A DNA stretch of 64,000 bases from CAVQYV01 sp963718295 [NCBI: uncultured Methylomirabilota bacterium] (GTDB taxonomy: Bacteria > Methylomirabilota > Methylomirabilia > CAVQYV01), in the NCBI GenBank assembly GCA_963718295.1, contig CAVQYV010000008.1, positions 372,001 to 436,000 of the forward strand. Reading direction: 5' to 3'. Shown here in pieces: positions 41,978 through 50,547 of the stretch (within the stretch, counting starts at the first letter, position 1; each line of letters opens with the position of its first letter). Under the pieces are notes generated by a model. It searched no databases. It was not told the DNA's origin and saw nothing but the letters and a program-made list of their open reading frames with translations. The translations under genes and the position numbers were made by a program.

Positions 41978-42937
41978 TTGTCCAAGCAAGCCTTTCTCTT
42001 TCCCGGGCAGGGATCCCAATATGTGGGGATGGCGGAGAAGATTCTGGAACGGGTGCCTGGGGCTTCCCGCTTCCTGGAGGAGGCCAGCGATCTTTTGCAC
42101 ATGGATTTGGGTCGACTCATCGGGAAGGTCCCCAAAGAGGAGCGCAGCGGCCCTCTTTTTCAGGACACCGGCAGCCAGTTAGCTATCTTTGTCGCAAATG
42201 CGATCTACTGGTCGGTCTGGAGGGACCGGGGGCCTCGTCCTTGGGCCGTCACAGGCTATAGCCTGGGGTTTTATTCCGCCCTGATGGCGGCCGAGGTCTT
42301 CGACCTCTCCAAGGGGCTGACCATGGTTCAAGAGGCAGGCCGCATGGTGGGGGAGACGTTCCGGCTTCGGCCGGGGAAGATGGCAGCCGTCATTGGCCTT
42401 TCGGAGAGAGAGGTTTTGGAGATTTGCCAGGAGGTGCAGGAAAAGGGGTTTGCGGGAGTGGCCAACTTCAATGCCTCCAACCAGATGGTCATTTCAGGAG
42501 ACCGCGAGGCAGTGAAGGCAGCTTGCTCGCTGGCCCTGGCCCGGGGGGCATTGGGGGCCAAAGAGATCAGGGCCCAGGCCGCATATCATTCCCCCCTCAT
42601 GGAGCTGCCCTCGCGGCAGTTCGCGGGTTTTTTGGAAGGCATTCCTCTGGAAGACCCTCGTCTTCCCGTCCTATCCTACCTGGATGCCCAGTATGTAAAT
42701 ACCGGGCAGGAGTGCCGGGAGGTCCTTTCTCGGCATCTGAAGAGCCAAACTCGATGGGGGGACTGTATCGAGCGCCTGGTGGGGGAGGGGGTTGATACCT
42801 TCATCGAGGTGGGCCCCGGGCAGGTGCTTTCCCGCCTTACCCGCTGGATCAACCGAGGGGTAACATGCTATGCAACCGACGACGACGAGGTCTTGTCTCG
42901 GCTCTTAGAGGGTAGAGGTCTTGATGAGCCGCTTTGA
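41978..42937 (+). CDS. fabD: Malonyl-CoA:ACP transacylase (FabD-like)
   Basis: The 319-residue protein starts with TTG (GGGGG upstream) and reads KQAFLFPGQGSQYVGMAEKI. The active-site motif is GYSLGFYSAL with Ser95 (FabD usually has GHSLGE), then VANFNASNQMVISG and AYHSPLM with the catalytic His. Loading malonyl onto ACP from a private FabD makes the cluster independent of housekeeping fatty acid synthesis. The end overlaps the ketoreductase start by 14 bases. Confidence 0.85.
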   Translation: MSKQAFLFPGQGSQYVGMAEKILERVPGASRFLEEASDLLHMDLGRLIGKVPKEERSGPLFQDTGSQLAIFVANAIYWSVWRDRGPRPWAVTGYSLGFYSALMAAEVFDLSKGLTMVQEAGRMVGETFRLRPGKMAAVIGLSEREVLEICQEVQEKGFAGVANFNASNQMVISGDREAVKAACSLALARGALGAKEIRAQAAYHSPLMELPSRQFAGFLEGIPLEDPRLPVLSYLDAQYVNTGQECREVLSRHLKSQTRWGDCIERLVGEGVDTFIEVGPGQVLSRLTRWINRGVTCYATDDDEVLSRLLEGRGLDEPL

Positions 42938-43670
42938 GGGCAGGGTCGCCCTGGTGACGGGTGGATCTCGGGGCATCGGTAGAGCGATCAGCCGTGCCCT
43001 GGCCGCTGAGGGCGCCAAGGTGGCGGTCAATTATAGGCAAAATCGGGAGGCAGCAGAGGCCGTCTTGCGGGAGATCGAAGATCTGGGCTCCTCAGGGATC
43101 CTGCTGGAGGGGGACGTTTCTCGTGCGGATCAGGTGAAGGGGATCTTTCAATCCCTGCAAGAGACCTTCGGTCACCTCGATATCCTGGTAAACAATGCGG
43201 GCGTGACCCGGGACCAGTTTCTGATGCTGATGGGGGAAAAGGAATGGGATGAAGTCATTGAGACCAATCTCAAGGGAGTCTATCTCTGCTCCAAGGCGGC
43301 ATGCCGGATGATGATCGGCCAGAGATTTGGAAGGATCATCAATCTCGCATCTCCCAGCGCTCTCTCGGGACGGGCTGGGCAGACCAATTATTCGGCCTCC
43401 AAAGGAGGGGTAGTGGGCTTCACCAAATCCCTGGCCCGGGAGCTTTCCCGGTTCGGAATCACTGTTAATGCAGTCTCTCCGGGGATCATCGAGACGGAGA
43501 TGACCGATCGGCTTCCGGAGAATATCAAGAAGGAATTTCGGGCCGCGATTCCGTTGGGTCGGTTCGGCAGTCCCGATGAAGTGGCAGCTGCAGTAATCTT
43601 CCTGGGATCTGCCGCGGCTGGTTACATGACCGGACAGATATTGTGTGTCGACGGCGGATTAGTGATGTGA
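42924..43670 (+). CDS. fabG: 3-oxoacyl-ACP reductase (FabG-like)
   Basis: The 248-residue short-chain dehydrogenase has TGGSRGIG (NADPH binding), NNAGVTRD, the catalytic Ser region INLASPSALSG, and YSASK with Tyr and Lys. The end GYMTGQILCVDGGLVM is typical of FabG. It would reduce the ketoacyl intermediate made by the KS pair. ATG 42924 is preferred to TTG 42921. Confidence 0.9.
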   Translation: MSRFEGRVALVTGGSRGIGRAISRALAAEGAKVAVNYRQNREAAEAVLREIEDLGSSGILLEGDVSRADQVKGIFQSLQETFGHLDILVNNAGVTRDQFLMLMGEKEWDEVIETNLKGVYLCSKAACRMMIGQRFGRIINLASPSALSGRAGQTNYSASKGGVVGFTKSLARELSRFGITVNAVSPGIIETEMTDRLPENIKKEFRAAIPLGRFGSPDEVAAAVIFLGSAAAGYMTGQILCVDGGLVM

Positions 43671-43767
43671 TAGATTTCGGTGAAGTCACGAGGAAGGCAA
43701 ATTCGCATTGCTACCGGTTGGATCAGCAAGTGGGAGATATCTCACCCACGAGGGGAGCCTCAAAAGC

Positions 43768-44031
43768 ATGGCAGAAGAGAAAAGCCTGAAAGAGCAGATC
43801 AAGGAACTGATCATTAGAAGACTGAAGCTGGATGTCTCTCCTCAAGATATCGATGACAGCTCTCCCCTGTTTGGAGACGGCTTGGGCCTGGATTCGATCG
43901 ATGCCTTGGAGCTGGTGGTGGGCTTAGAGCAGGAGTTTGGCATCTCTGTTCCGGATGAAGATGTGGGCAAAGAGGCCTTTGCCTCGGTGAATGCCCTCTG
44001 CAACTATGTAGAGAACCATAAAAGGAATTAG
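43768..44031 (+). CDS. Acyl carrier protein
   Basis: The 87-residue protein reads MAEEKSLKEQIKELIIRRLK and carries the phosphopantetheine site GLDSIDALEL with Ser43. It is acidic, as usual for ACPs. The upstream extension to 43708 has no ribosome binding site. A dedicated ACP in the cluster together with KS, KS-beta, AT and KR supports a separate type II pathway. Confidence 0.9.
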   Translation: MAEEKSLKEQIKELIIRRLKLDVSPQDIDDSSPLFGDGLGLDSIDALELVVGLEQEFGISVPDEDVGKEAFASVNALCNYVENHKRN

Positions 44032-44057
44032 ACCCAAAAGGAATTAGATCGCCAGCC

Positions 44058-44483
44058 ATGACCGACCGGCTTCCATTGTTTTCTCTGCTGCCCCATCGGT
44101 ACCCATTTCTGCTGCTCGATAAAATCGTCGAGGTGAAGCCCGGCGAGGAGATCATCGCCCTCAAGCGGGTGAGTTCGGGAGAGGAGCTGGATGGCAGTGG
44201 TGCTTTTCCTCGCGGTTCCCTCCCTTTCTCTCTGGTGGCGGAGGCGATGGCCCAGGCAGCCTCGGTTGCGGTTCTCTCGTCATCCAACGCCGAGAATCCT
44301 CCTACCGGTTTCTATGCCGCCATCAAAGAGATGCGGATAGATCGGGAAGCCCAGGTGGGCGAGGAGCTGTGGGTCAGGATGAAGAAGGTGTACCAGTTTG
44401 GTCAATTCTATGAATTCCACGGAGAGGTCGAGATTGGAGGGGAGCGGGTAGGCGAGGGCCAGCTGGTCTTTCGCCTGTCCTGA
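44058..44483 (+). CDS. FabZ-like 3-hydroxyacyl-ACP dehydratase
   Basis: The 141-residue hotdog-fold protein reads LLPHRYPFLLLDKIVEVKPG, the FabZ motif with catalytic His, and LPFSLVAEAMAQAASVAVLS, where the central helix has Glu (VAEAMAQ). It would dehydrate hydroxyacyl-ACP to enoyl-ACP. No enoyl reductase gene is in the cluster, so double bonds would remain: a polyene product is the natural inference. Confidence 0.87.
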   Translation: MTDRLPLFSLLPHRYPFLLLDKIVEVKPGEEIIALKRVSSGEELDGSGAFPRGSLPFSLVAEAMAQAASVAVLSSSNAENPPTGFYAAIKEMRIDREAQVGEELWVRMKKVYQFGQFYEFHGEVEIGGERVGEGQLVFRLS

Positions 44484-44489
44484 GAAATG

Positions 44490-45362
44490 ATGAAGAGCAT
44501 GACCGGCTATGGGCGAGGGGAATATGCGGGCTCGACGGGAAGCTATTTCGTGGAGGTTTCCTCGATTAACCATCGATTCCTGGAGGTAAAAGCCCGTTTG
44601 CCCCGAGGGTGGAATAGCTACGAATCCCGGGTCCAGAAGGAGATCTCCCGCAGGTTCAAACGAGGCCACTTCGACGTGTATCTGACCGAGAAAGACAGAG
44701 GAGAAAAACAGGGTGGGCTGACCCTGGATGTGAGTCTGGCCGAGCAATATTTCCAGTCGCTAAAGGCCTTGAAGAAGGATCTGCGCCTCCCGGGGCGCAT
44801 CGACATCCAATTGATAGGAGGGGTCAAGGAGGTTCTGTCCTGGGAAGAGCCTCGGGCCTCCGAGGAATGTTGGGAAGATGTGCAGAGGGCGCTGGTTCAG
44901 GCATTGGACGCCCTTGATGATATGAGGCGGCGGGAAGGCCTGGCGTTGGAGGCCCAGATCAAGGAAGGCATGGAGCAGGTGAAAGACCTTCTTGAGTCCA
45001 TTATGTCACGATGGCCGGAGGCCAGGGAAGAGCACCGGAAAAGGATTATCGAACGGATCGGGGAGATGCTGCAGGGGAAGGAAATGGATCAGATCAGGAT
45101 GGAGCAGGAATTGGCGCTTTGGGGAGAGAGATGGGATATCACGGAGGAGTGTGTCCGCCTGCAGAGCCACATTCAGCAGGGGCGAACCCTGCATTCCCAG
45201 GACTCCCCCTCCGGCCGTCCCCTCGATTTCTTGTTGCAGGAGATGCATCGAGAGGCGAATACCATCTCCGCCAAGGCCTCGGACGCGCCGATTTCCCACC
45301 AGATCATTCGCCTCAAGACGGAGATAGAAAAACTCCGTGAACAAGTGCAAAATGTGGAATAG
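44490..45362 (+). CDS. yicC: YicC family endoribonuclease
   Basis: The 290-residue protein begins [12 protein letters not shown] and ends [37 protein letters not shown], both hallmarks of the YicC family, which act as endoribonucleases in E. coli. It is followed by remA, gmk and rpoZ, the usual order in this part of bacteria and the start of the housekeeping part of the window. The start is one of two adjacent ATG codons (44487 or 44490). Confidence 0.93.
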   Translation: MKSMTGYGRGEYAGSTGSYFVEVSSINHRFLEVKARLPRGWNSYESRVQKEISRRFKRGHFDVYLTEKDRGEKQGGLTLDVSLAEQYFQSLKALKKDLRLPGRIDIQLIGGVKEVLSWEEPRASEECWEDVQRALVQALDALDDMRRREGLALEAQIKEGMEQVKDLLESIMSRWPEAREEHRKRIIERIGEMLQGKEMDQIRMEQELALWGERWDITEECVRLQSHIQQGRTLHSQDSPSGRPLDFLLQEMHREANTISAKASDAPISHQIIRLKTEIEKLREQVQNVE

Positions 45363-45424
45363 CAAATTCCAAAGTTCAGATAGGCATGAATCCAATAAGA
45401 CATTTTCACCAGGAGGTGCTTGAC

Positions 45425-45685
45425 TTGGAAAAACTCGTCAATGTGGGATTCGGCAACACGGTTCCCTCTAGCCGCATCGTCGCCATCGTCAGTGCAAATT
45501 CTGCCCCTCTCAAGAGGCTTAAGGACGAAGCAAAGCAGGACAGGAAGTTGATCGATGCCACCAACGGGAGGAGGACGCGTTCTATCATTATCACAGACTC
45601 CGGTCATGTGATCCTTTCGGCGGTACAAACGGAAACCATCGTCCAGCGCTTGGCAGGAGACGAAAACAGGGTTCGACCGGAATAG
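45425..45685 (+). CDS. remA: RemA/DUF370 family regulatory protein
   Basis: The 86-residue protein starts with TTG behind AGGAGG (eight bases) and reads [40 protein letters not shown], then [20 protein letters not shown]. RemA-like proteins bind DNA as oligomers (matrix regulation in Bacillus) and are encoded upstream of gmk in many genomes. The longer frame from ATG 45386 lacks a ribosome binding site. Confidence 0.9.
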   Translation: MEKLVNVGFGNTVPSSRIVAIVSANSAPLKRLKDEAKQDRKLIDATNGRRTRSIIITDSGHVILSAVQTETIVQRLAGDENRVRPE

Positions 45686-45733
45686 GCAACTCGCCTTCTC
45701 CCCCATTTGTTAGCTTTGGGCCATATACCGTAA

Positions 45734-46360
45734 ATGACAAGAAATAGGCTTCTCGTAGTGGTTTCTGCTCCCTCCGGTGCGGGGAAGACCTCCCTCTGTA
45801 GAGGGGCGGTAGCCTCTGTTTCCGGACTGGTTCACTCCATCTCCTATACGACCCGAGTGGCTCGCCCGGAGGAGGTGGAGGGCAGGGATTATTTCTTTAT
45901 CCCGGAGGAGGAATTCCTAAAGAGAATCGAGGCGGGGGAATTCGTAGAGTGGGCCCGGGTCCACGGCTGCTTGTATGGTACGTCTCGCCTGCAATTGGAA
46001 GCCCATTTCCAGGCAGGAAGAGATGTGATCTTGGACATTGATGTGCAGGGAGCGGCCCAGTTGAGGGAGAAATATCCTCCCGGGATTTTTGTCTTCATAC
46101 TCCCCCCCATGGTGGAGAAGCTGGAGCAGAGGCTCAGGATGAGGAAGACCGATGTTGAGGAGGAGATCCAGCGGCGTCTGCAAAAGGCCACGGCCGAGAT
46201 GAAAGAATACACTCAATACCAATATTTGATTATCAACGATGACTTGGAAGCTGCGATTGCAGCGCTGAGATCGGTTATCGTCGCAGAGCGCTGCAAGACC
46301 TTTCGCGCTGATGCCGGTTTCTTGAAGAACCTGATGCAGGAGGGATGGAGAAGAAAATGA
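45734..46360 (+). CDS. gmk: Guanylate kinase
   Basis: The 208-residue protein has the P-loop SAPSGAGKTSLCRG, the GMP-binding stretch SISYTTRVARPEEVEGRDYF FI and DIDVQGAAQLRE. It phosphorylates GMP to GDP. Its stop overlaps the rpoZ start (ATGA). Confidence 0.97.
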   Translation: MTRNRLLVVVSAPSGAGKTSLCRGAVASVSGLVHSISYTTRVARPEEVEGRDYFFIPEEEFLKRIEAGEFVEWARVHGCLYGTSRLQLEAHFQAGRDVILDIDVQGAAQLREKYPPGIFVFILPPMVEKLEQRLRMRKTDVEEEIQRRLQKATAEMKEYTQYQYLIINDDLEAAIAALRSVIVAERCKTFRADAGFLKNLMQEGWRRK

Positions 46361-46851
46361 TAAAGTATCTGGTGGACGAATTGCCTGATGGCTTCGATAG
46401 CAAATACCGCTTGGTCATTGTTGGGGCGAAGAGGAGCAAACAGATCAATCGTGGAGCACAGCCATTGGTGAATAGTAAGGCCTTGAAACCCACCTTGATT
46501 GCCCTGGACGAAATCTATGCAGGGGCGGTACGGGCACAACAGCCGCTACCAGATTGGGAAGATCGGCAGGGCAAACAGGTCGTCCAGGAGACTCGGGCCG
46601 CGTGGTTCCGGCATATCCCCCCCGAGGAGCTCATCCCGGCAACCTTGGCTGCGGATGAGGCGAAGGTGGCAGGCGTGGGATATGAGGTGGAAGAGCGGGC
46701 TGAGGAATTCGAGGAGTATCAGGCCGAGCTGGTAGAAGAGCAGGAGCATTTGGAGGGGGCGATGGAGGAATTCGATCCGATCTCGGGCATAGTCCTGGAA
46801 GAAGGGGTGGAGGGAGTGGAGATTGAGGGGGGAAAAGAAGCAGAGGAATAG
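46357..46851 (+). CDS. rpoZ: RNA polymerase omega subunit with long acidic tail
   Basis: The 164-residue protein starts MIKYLVDELPDGFDSKYRLV and contains VIVGAKRSKQINRG and KPTLIALDEIYAG, the omega core. The C-terminal part of about 70 residues is rich in Glu and longer than in enterobacterial omega (about 90 residues). ATG 46357 has GGAG six bases upstream. The position after gmk is conserved. Confidence 0.9.
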   Translation: MIKYLVDELPDGFDSKYRLVIVGAKRSKQINRGAQPLVNSKALKPTLIALDEIYAGAVRAQQPLPDWEDRQGKQVVQETRAAWFRHIPPEELIPATLAADEAKVAGVGYEVEERAEEFEEYQAELVEEQEHLEGAMEEFDPISGIVLEEGVEGVEIEGGKEAEE

Positions 46852-46872
46852 GTAGCAGAGACTTCCGGGGTC

Positions 46873-47358
46873 ATGGTACTGAGGCTGCTTCTATCTTTCC
46901 TTTGCTGCCTTGCCTGTCTCCTCCTTTGCTGTGGTCGAAGCAAAGAAGAGGCGCTTCTTCTCCAAGAGGGCCAATGCTGGGCTGGGAAGGTTTCCTTGGG
47001 GGACTCGGCGGAGAAGGTGGTGCGCATCCTGGGAAAGGCTCCCAAACGCCAAGAGGACAAGGGTTGGCGATATTACGACTACGGTTTCGCAGAAATCATG
47101 ATTGAGGCGGCCAACGATGATGTTGCTTCCATTCTGTTGCGAGAGAAGTGGAAAACCGCCTCGGGGATCTCTGTCGGAGATCCTCTGGAGAAGATCCTCG
47201 ACACCTATGGATCTGTCGGTTATAGCCCGCCGATTCTGAACTATCCCCAGCGAGGGATCTCCTTTGTGCTGGCCCCAAGGGAAGTTACCGAACCGGATGG
47301 ATCGAGGAGGCCTCGATGGGTCGCCATCTGGGCGCGCATCTATAAGCCTCAGGTCTGA
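46873..47358 (+). CDS. Small lipoprotein with two BamE/SmpA-like repeats
   Basis: The 161-residue protein has a hydrophobic leader with a lipobox-like LLLCCGRS. The mature part has two similar units: VSLGDSAEKVVRILGKAPKR and ISVGDPLEKILDTYGSVGYS, the G-x-T/S-xxxV..xxGxP pattern of SmpA/OmlA-like domains, followed each by a beta-rich part. It is probably a periplasmic lipoprotein; its exact role is unknown. Confidence 0.55.
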   Translation: MVLRLLLSFLCCLACLLLCCGRSKEEALLLQEGQCWAGKVSLGDSAEKVVRILGKAPKRQEDKGWRYYDYGFAEIMIEAANDDVASILLREKWKTASGISVGDPLEKILDTYGSVGYSPPILNYPQRGISFVLAPREVTEPDGSRRPRWVAIWARIYKPQV

Positions 47359-47369
47359 CCGGCACCATA

Positions 47370-47397
47370 GGCAACGATTGAAGCTTCAATCGTTGCC
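47370..47397 (+). terminator. Perfect 28-base palindrome after the gmk-rpoZ operon
   Basis: GGCAACGATTGAAG is followed directly by its exact complement CTTCAATCGTTGCC. The hairpin lies 12 bases after the lipoprotein gene stop. No U-run follows, so a rho-independent terminator is not certain; it may protect the transcript end. Confidence 0.5.
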
Positions 47398-47684
47398 TCC
47401 TGAAGAGATATCTCCTGGCCTCCATCCGATTCCGTAGCGGCCTTGGCGGGCTGCTTCCTCTCCAGGCATCATTTCCCGATTTCTTCCTGGCGCCGCCAAC
47501 TGCAATCCCTCTCATCTCGGTTGCAAAACATGTTTTTGGCGCTGCGCTGCCCCCCGTCGAGCACGAGTCGTCCAGTGACCGGTTCATCCCGGCGACGGGG
47601 GAGTGAGGGAAGACCGGGAATCTACCGGGTCGGGAAGAGGCTCTCCGTGGGCTTTTTGGAAGGGTTCGCGCAGGTTGATTTGTC
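47398..47684. other. Gene-free stretch before the aminotransferase promoter
   Basis: No convincing gene or known RNA was found in these 290 bases on either strand. CGACGGGGG and CCCCCCGTCG (about 47545-47612) could pair. It may be a decayed region or a long upstream regulatory region of the aminotransferase-serA genes. Confidence 0.3.
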
Positions 47685-47713
47685 TTGACAAGGCCTGGCC
47701 TTTTGGCTATAGT
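47685..47713 (+). promoter_or_regulatory. Sigma-70 type promoter of the aminotransferase-serA-purA genes
   Basis: TTGACA (47685-47690) and TATAGT (47708-47713) are separated by 17 bases, close to the sigma-70 consensus. It lies about 90 bases before the aminotransferase start. No other promoter in the window is as clear. Confidence 0.7.
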
Positions 47714-47804
47714 CTGGCGGCTATTTTCCCAGGTATGATCAGGCTTTTTGCGCAGATGGTGTGAGTTGGGTGCACAAATTCTTGTTCGAAGGGTGGATCG
47801 ATCG

Positions 47805-48947
47805 ATGATGAAAAGGTACCTGATGGCCCCAGGCCCAACGCCCATTCCGGTAGAAGCGTTGCTTGCCATGAGCAAGCCCATCCTCCATCACCGCGCCCCG
47901 GAGTACGAACAAATCTTCTCCGAGGTTCGGCAGGGGTTGAAATACCTCTTTCAGACTTCGACCGAGGTGTTGGTCTTTGCCTCTTCCGGCACCGGCGCCA
48001 TGGAAGGTGCGGTGGTGAACACCCTGTCTCCTGGGGATAAGGCCCTGGTCGTTCGGGGGGGAAAGTTTGGGGAGCGGTGGGGCGAGATCTGTCAGGCCTT
48101 TGGCGTGAATTTCGAAGCCATCGACATAGAGTGGGGTTTCCCCGTGGACCCGGGCCTCATCGAGGCAGCCCTGAAACGAGATCCCTCCATCAAGGCGGTT
48201 TTTGTGACCCACAGCGAAACCTCCACCGGTACCCTGAACGACCTGAAGGCGATCGCGGAGATCATCTCCAAGACAGCAGCCCTGCTGATCGCGGATGTCG
48301 TCACCAGCATCGGGGTGACGGATGTTCCAGTAGATGCCTGGAAGATCGATGTGGCAGCTGGGGGATCCCAAAAGGGCCTCATGCTCCCTCCGGGGCTCGC
48401 GTTCTGCACGGTAAGCGAGAAGGCCTGGGGAATGGTGGCCCAGTCAAGGCTCCCCAAGTTCTATTTTAACTTTGCCGGCGAAAAGAAGAACATAGAGAAG
48501 AATCAAAATGCCTGGACCCCCGCCGTTTCTTTGCTGATGGCGCTCCGAGAAACTCTGGCCCTCATCAAGGAGGAGGGCCTGGAAAACGTCTTTGCCCGCC
48601 ATGATCGGCTGGCGAGGGCCACGAGGGCAGGGGCCACCGCATTGGGCCTGGAGCTCTATTCCCAGGCACCCACGCCGGCAGTCACGGCCATCAAGGCTCC
48701 CTCCGGAATCGATGGAGGCGCCATCGTCAAAACGCTGCGGACCAAACATGGAATCACCATCGCGGGGGGCCAATCCCAGCTCAAGGGCAAGATCTTCCGC
48801 ATCTCCCATATGGGATATGCGGATACCTACGACATCGTGACGGCCATTTCCGCCCTGGAGATCACCCTCGCCGGTCTGGGATATCCGGTGGAGTTGGGAA
48901 AGGGAGTGAAGGCAGCCGAGATTATCTTGATGGAGGGGAAGGCGTAG
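47805..48947 (+). CDS. Class V aminotransferase (alanine-glyoxylate/serine-pyruvate type)
   Basis: The 380-residue PLP enzyme starts MMKRYLMAPGPTPIPVEALL, has FASSGTGAMEGAVVN, the Asp of ADVVTSIGVTDV, and the PLP lysine in AAGGSQKGLMLPPGL. In anaerobic deltaproteobacteria the gene often stands directly before serA, where it is thought to serve in serine synthesis or glyoxylate conversion. Its stop is adjacent to the serA ATG. Confidence 0.9.
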   Translation: MMKRYLMAPGPTPIPVEALLAMSKPILHHRAPEYEQIFSEVRQGLKYLFQTSTEVLVFASSGTGAMEGAVVNTLSPGDKALVVRGGKFGERWGEICQAFGVNFEAIDIEWGFPVDPGLIEAALKRDPSIKAVFVTHSETSTGTLNDLKAIAEIISKTAALLIADVVTSIGVTDVPVDAWKIDVAAGGSQKGLMLPPGLAFCTVSEKAWGMVAQSRLPKFYFNFAGEKKNIEKNQNAWTPAVSLLMALRETLALIKEEGLENVFARHDRLARATRAGATALGLELYSQAPTPAVTAIKAPSGIDGGAIVKTLRTKHGITIAGGQSQLKGKIFRISHMGYADTYDIVTAISALEITLAGLGYPVELGKGVKAAEIILMEGKA

Positions 48948-50531
48948 ATGTATAAGGTACTGGCCACAGACAAACTTTCCCCGAAAGGGGTGGAGATCCT
49001 CCGACAGACGGAGGGCTTAGAAGTTGAAGTCAGGAGCAGTCTCTCTCCCCAGGAGCTTCTGGAGATCATCGGCGACTTCCATGGCCTGATCATCCGTTCC
49101 GCCAGCAAGGTGACCGAGGCCGTCCTGGATGCGGGGAAGAATCTCAAGGTGGTGGGCCGAGCCGGCATTGGCGTGGATAATGTGGATGTGTCTGCAGCCA
49201 GCGCCCGGGGCGTGCTGGTTATGAACACCCCCGGGGGGAACACCATCACCACCGCCGAGCACGCCATCTCCCTGCTCTTGGCCCTGGCTCGCAGCATCCC
49301 TCAGGCCACCGCCTCCATGAAGCAGGGAAAATGGGAGAAGGACAGATTCATGGGGGTGGAGCTTTACCAGAAGACCCTGGGGATCATCGGGTTGGGTCGA
49401 ATCGGTTCCGAGGTGGCCCGGAGGGCCAAGGGGATGATGATGGAGGTCCTGGCCTATGATCCCTTTATCTCGGCGAATGTGGCCCAGGAGATGGGGATTC
49501 AATTGGCGGACTTGGATCGACTCTTCGCAGAGTCCGATTTCATTACCATTCATGCCCCCCTGACCGAAGATACCCGCAGCCTGATCAACGAGGCGAGCCT
49601 CTCTTTGATGAAGAACGGGGTGCGCATCATCAACTGCGCCCGGGGCGGAATCGTGGATGAGCAGGCCCTCTATCAGGCACTGAAGGGTGGCAAGGTGGGC
49701 GGGGCCGCCCTGGATGTCTTCGAGAAGGAGCCCCTCAAGGAAAGCCCCCTCTTGGAATTGGATAATTTCATTTGCACCCCCCACCTCGGTGCCTCCACCG
49801 CCGAGGCCCAGGAGAATGTGGCAATTGCAATTGCCCGCCAAATCGTGGATTACCTGAAGCGGGGAGTCATCCGCAATGCCGTCAATGCGCCCTCTCTGGA
49901 GCCCGAGGTCCTCTCCAAGATCCAGCCCTACCTGAATTTGGCCGAGAAGTTAGGGTCATTGGACTCCCAGCTTTCCGAGGGACGCATGGAGGAGATTCGC
50001 ATTGACTATCGCGGAGATATCGCCAATATGGACCTGGCTCCCCTCACCGTGGCAGTGGTGAAGGGGGTCCTCTCGCCCATCCTCCAGGATGCGGTCAATA
50101 CCATCAATGCCCTCCCCTTCGCGAAAGGGCGAGGGATCCGGGTGGTGGAGAGCAAATCCATTCAAGATGAAGACTTCGCGAGTGTGATCAGTGTGGGAAT
50201 CAAAACGGACAAGGGCGTGAATGAGGTAGCGGGGACCATCTTCAAGAAGCAGGAACCGAGAGTCATTCGGATCAACGAGTTCCGCCTGGAAGCGATCCCC
50301 GCGGGATATATCCTCATCTTTTCCAATGTCGATACCCCAGGGGTCGTGGGAAAGATCGGCTGCCTGTTGGGCGAGAGCCAGGTGAATATCGCCAACATCC
50401 AGCTCAGCCGGGAGAAGCCGGGAGGTCGCGCCCTGTCGCTGGTGAATGTGGATCAACCGCTTTCTCCCGAGATATTGGAACGGGTGCGGAATCTCCCCAA
50501 TATCGTCTTCGCGAAGCTGATCAAAGTATAG
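48948..50531 (+). CDS. serA: D-3-phosphoglycerate dehydrogenase
   Basis: The 527-residue protein is a type 1 SerA: substrate domain (LIIRSASKVTEAVLDAGKNL KVVGRAGIGVDN), NAD-binding motif GLGRIGSEVARRAK, catalytic NCARGGIVDEQAL and the His of CTPHLGASTAEAQ, then an intervening domain and a C-terminal ACT domain (YILIFSNVDTPGVVGKIG). It makes the first step of serine synthesis. It immediately follows the aminotransferase gene. Confidence 0.96.
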   Translation: MYKVLATDKLSPKGVEILRQTEGLEVEVRSSLSPQELLEIIGDFHGLIIRSASKVTEAVLDAGKNLKVVGRAGIGVDNVDVSAASARGVLVMNTPGGNTITTAEHAISLLLALARSIPQATASMKQGKWEKDRFMGVELYQKTLGIIGLGRIGSEVARRAKGMMMEVLAYDPFISANVAQEMGIQLADLDRLFAESDFITIHAPLTEDTRSLINEASLSLMKNGVRIINCARGGIVDEQALYQALKGGKVGGAALDVFEKEPLKESPLLELDNFICTPHLGASTAEAQENVAIAIARQIVDYLKRGVIRNAVNAPSLEPEVLSKIQPYLNLAEKLGSLDSQLSEGRMEEIRIDYRGDIANMDLAPLTVAVVKGVLSPILQDAVNTINALPFAKGRGIRVVESKSIQDEDFASVISVGIKTDKGVNEVAGTIFKKQEPRVIRINEFRLEAIPAGYILIFSNVDTPGVVGKIGCLLGESQVNIANIQLSREKPGGRALSLVNVDQPLSPEILERVRNLPNIVFAKLIKV

Positions 50532-50547
50532 CTAAGGCAAGGGACAA

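Noticed and set aside
34923-44483. Ordinary housekeeping fatty acid synthesis cluster
   Set aside because: There is no fabH, no enoyl reductase and no acetyl-CoA carboxylase gene, while a KS without catalytic residues, CrtI-like, radical SAM and activase-like genes are present.
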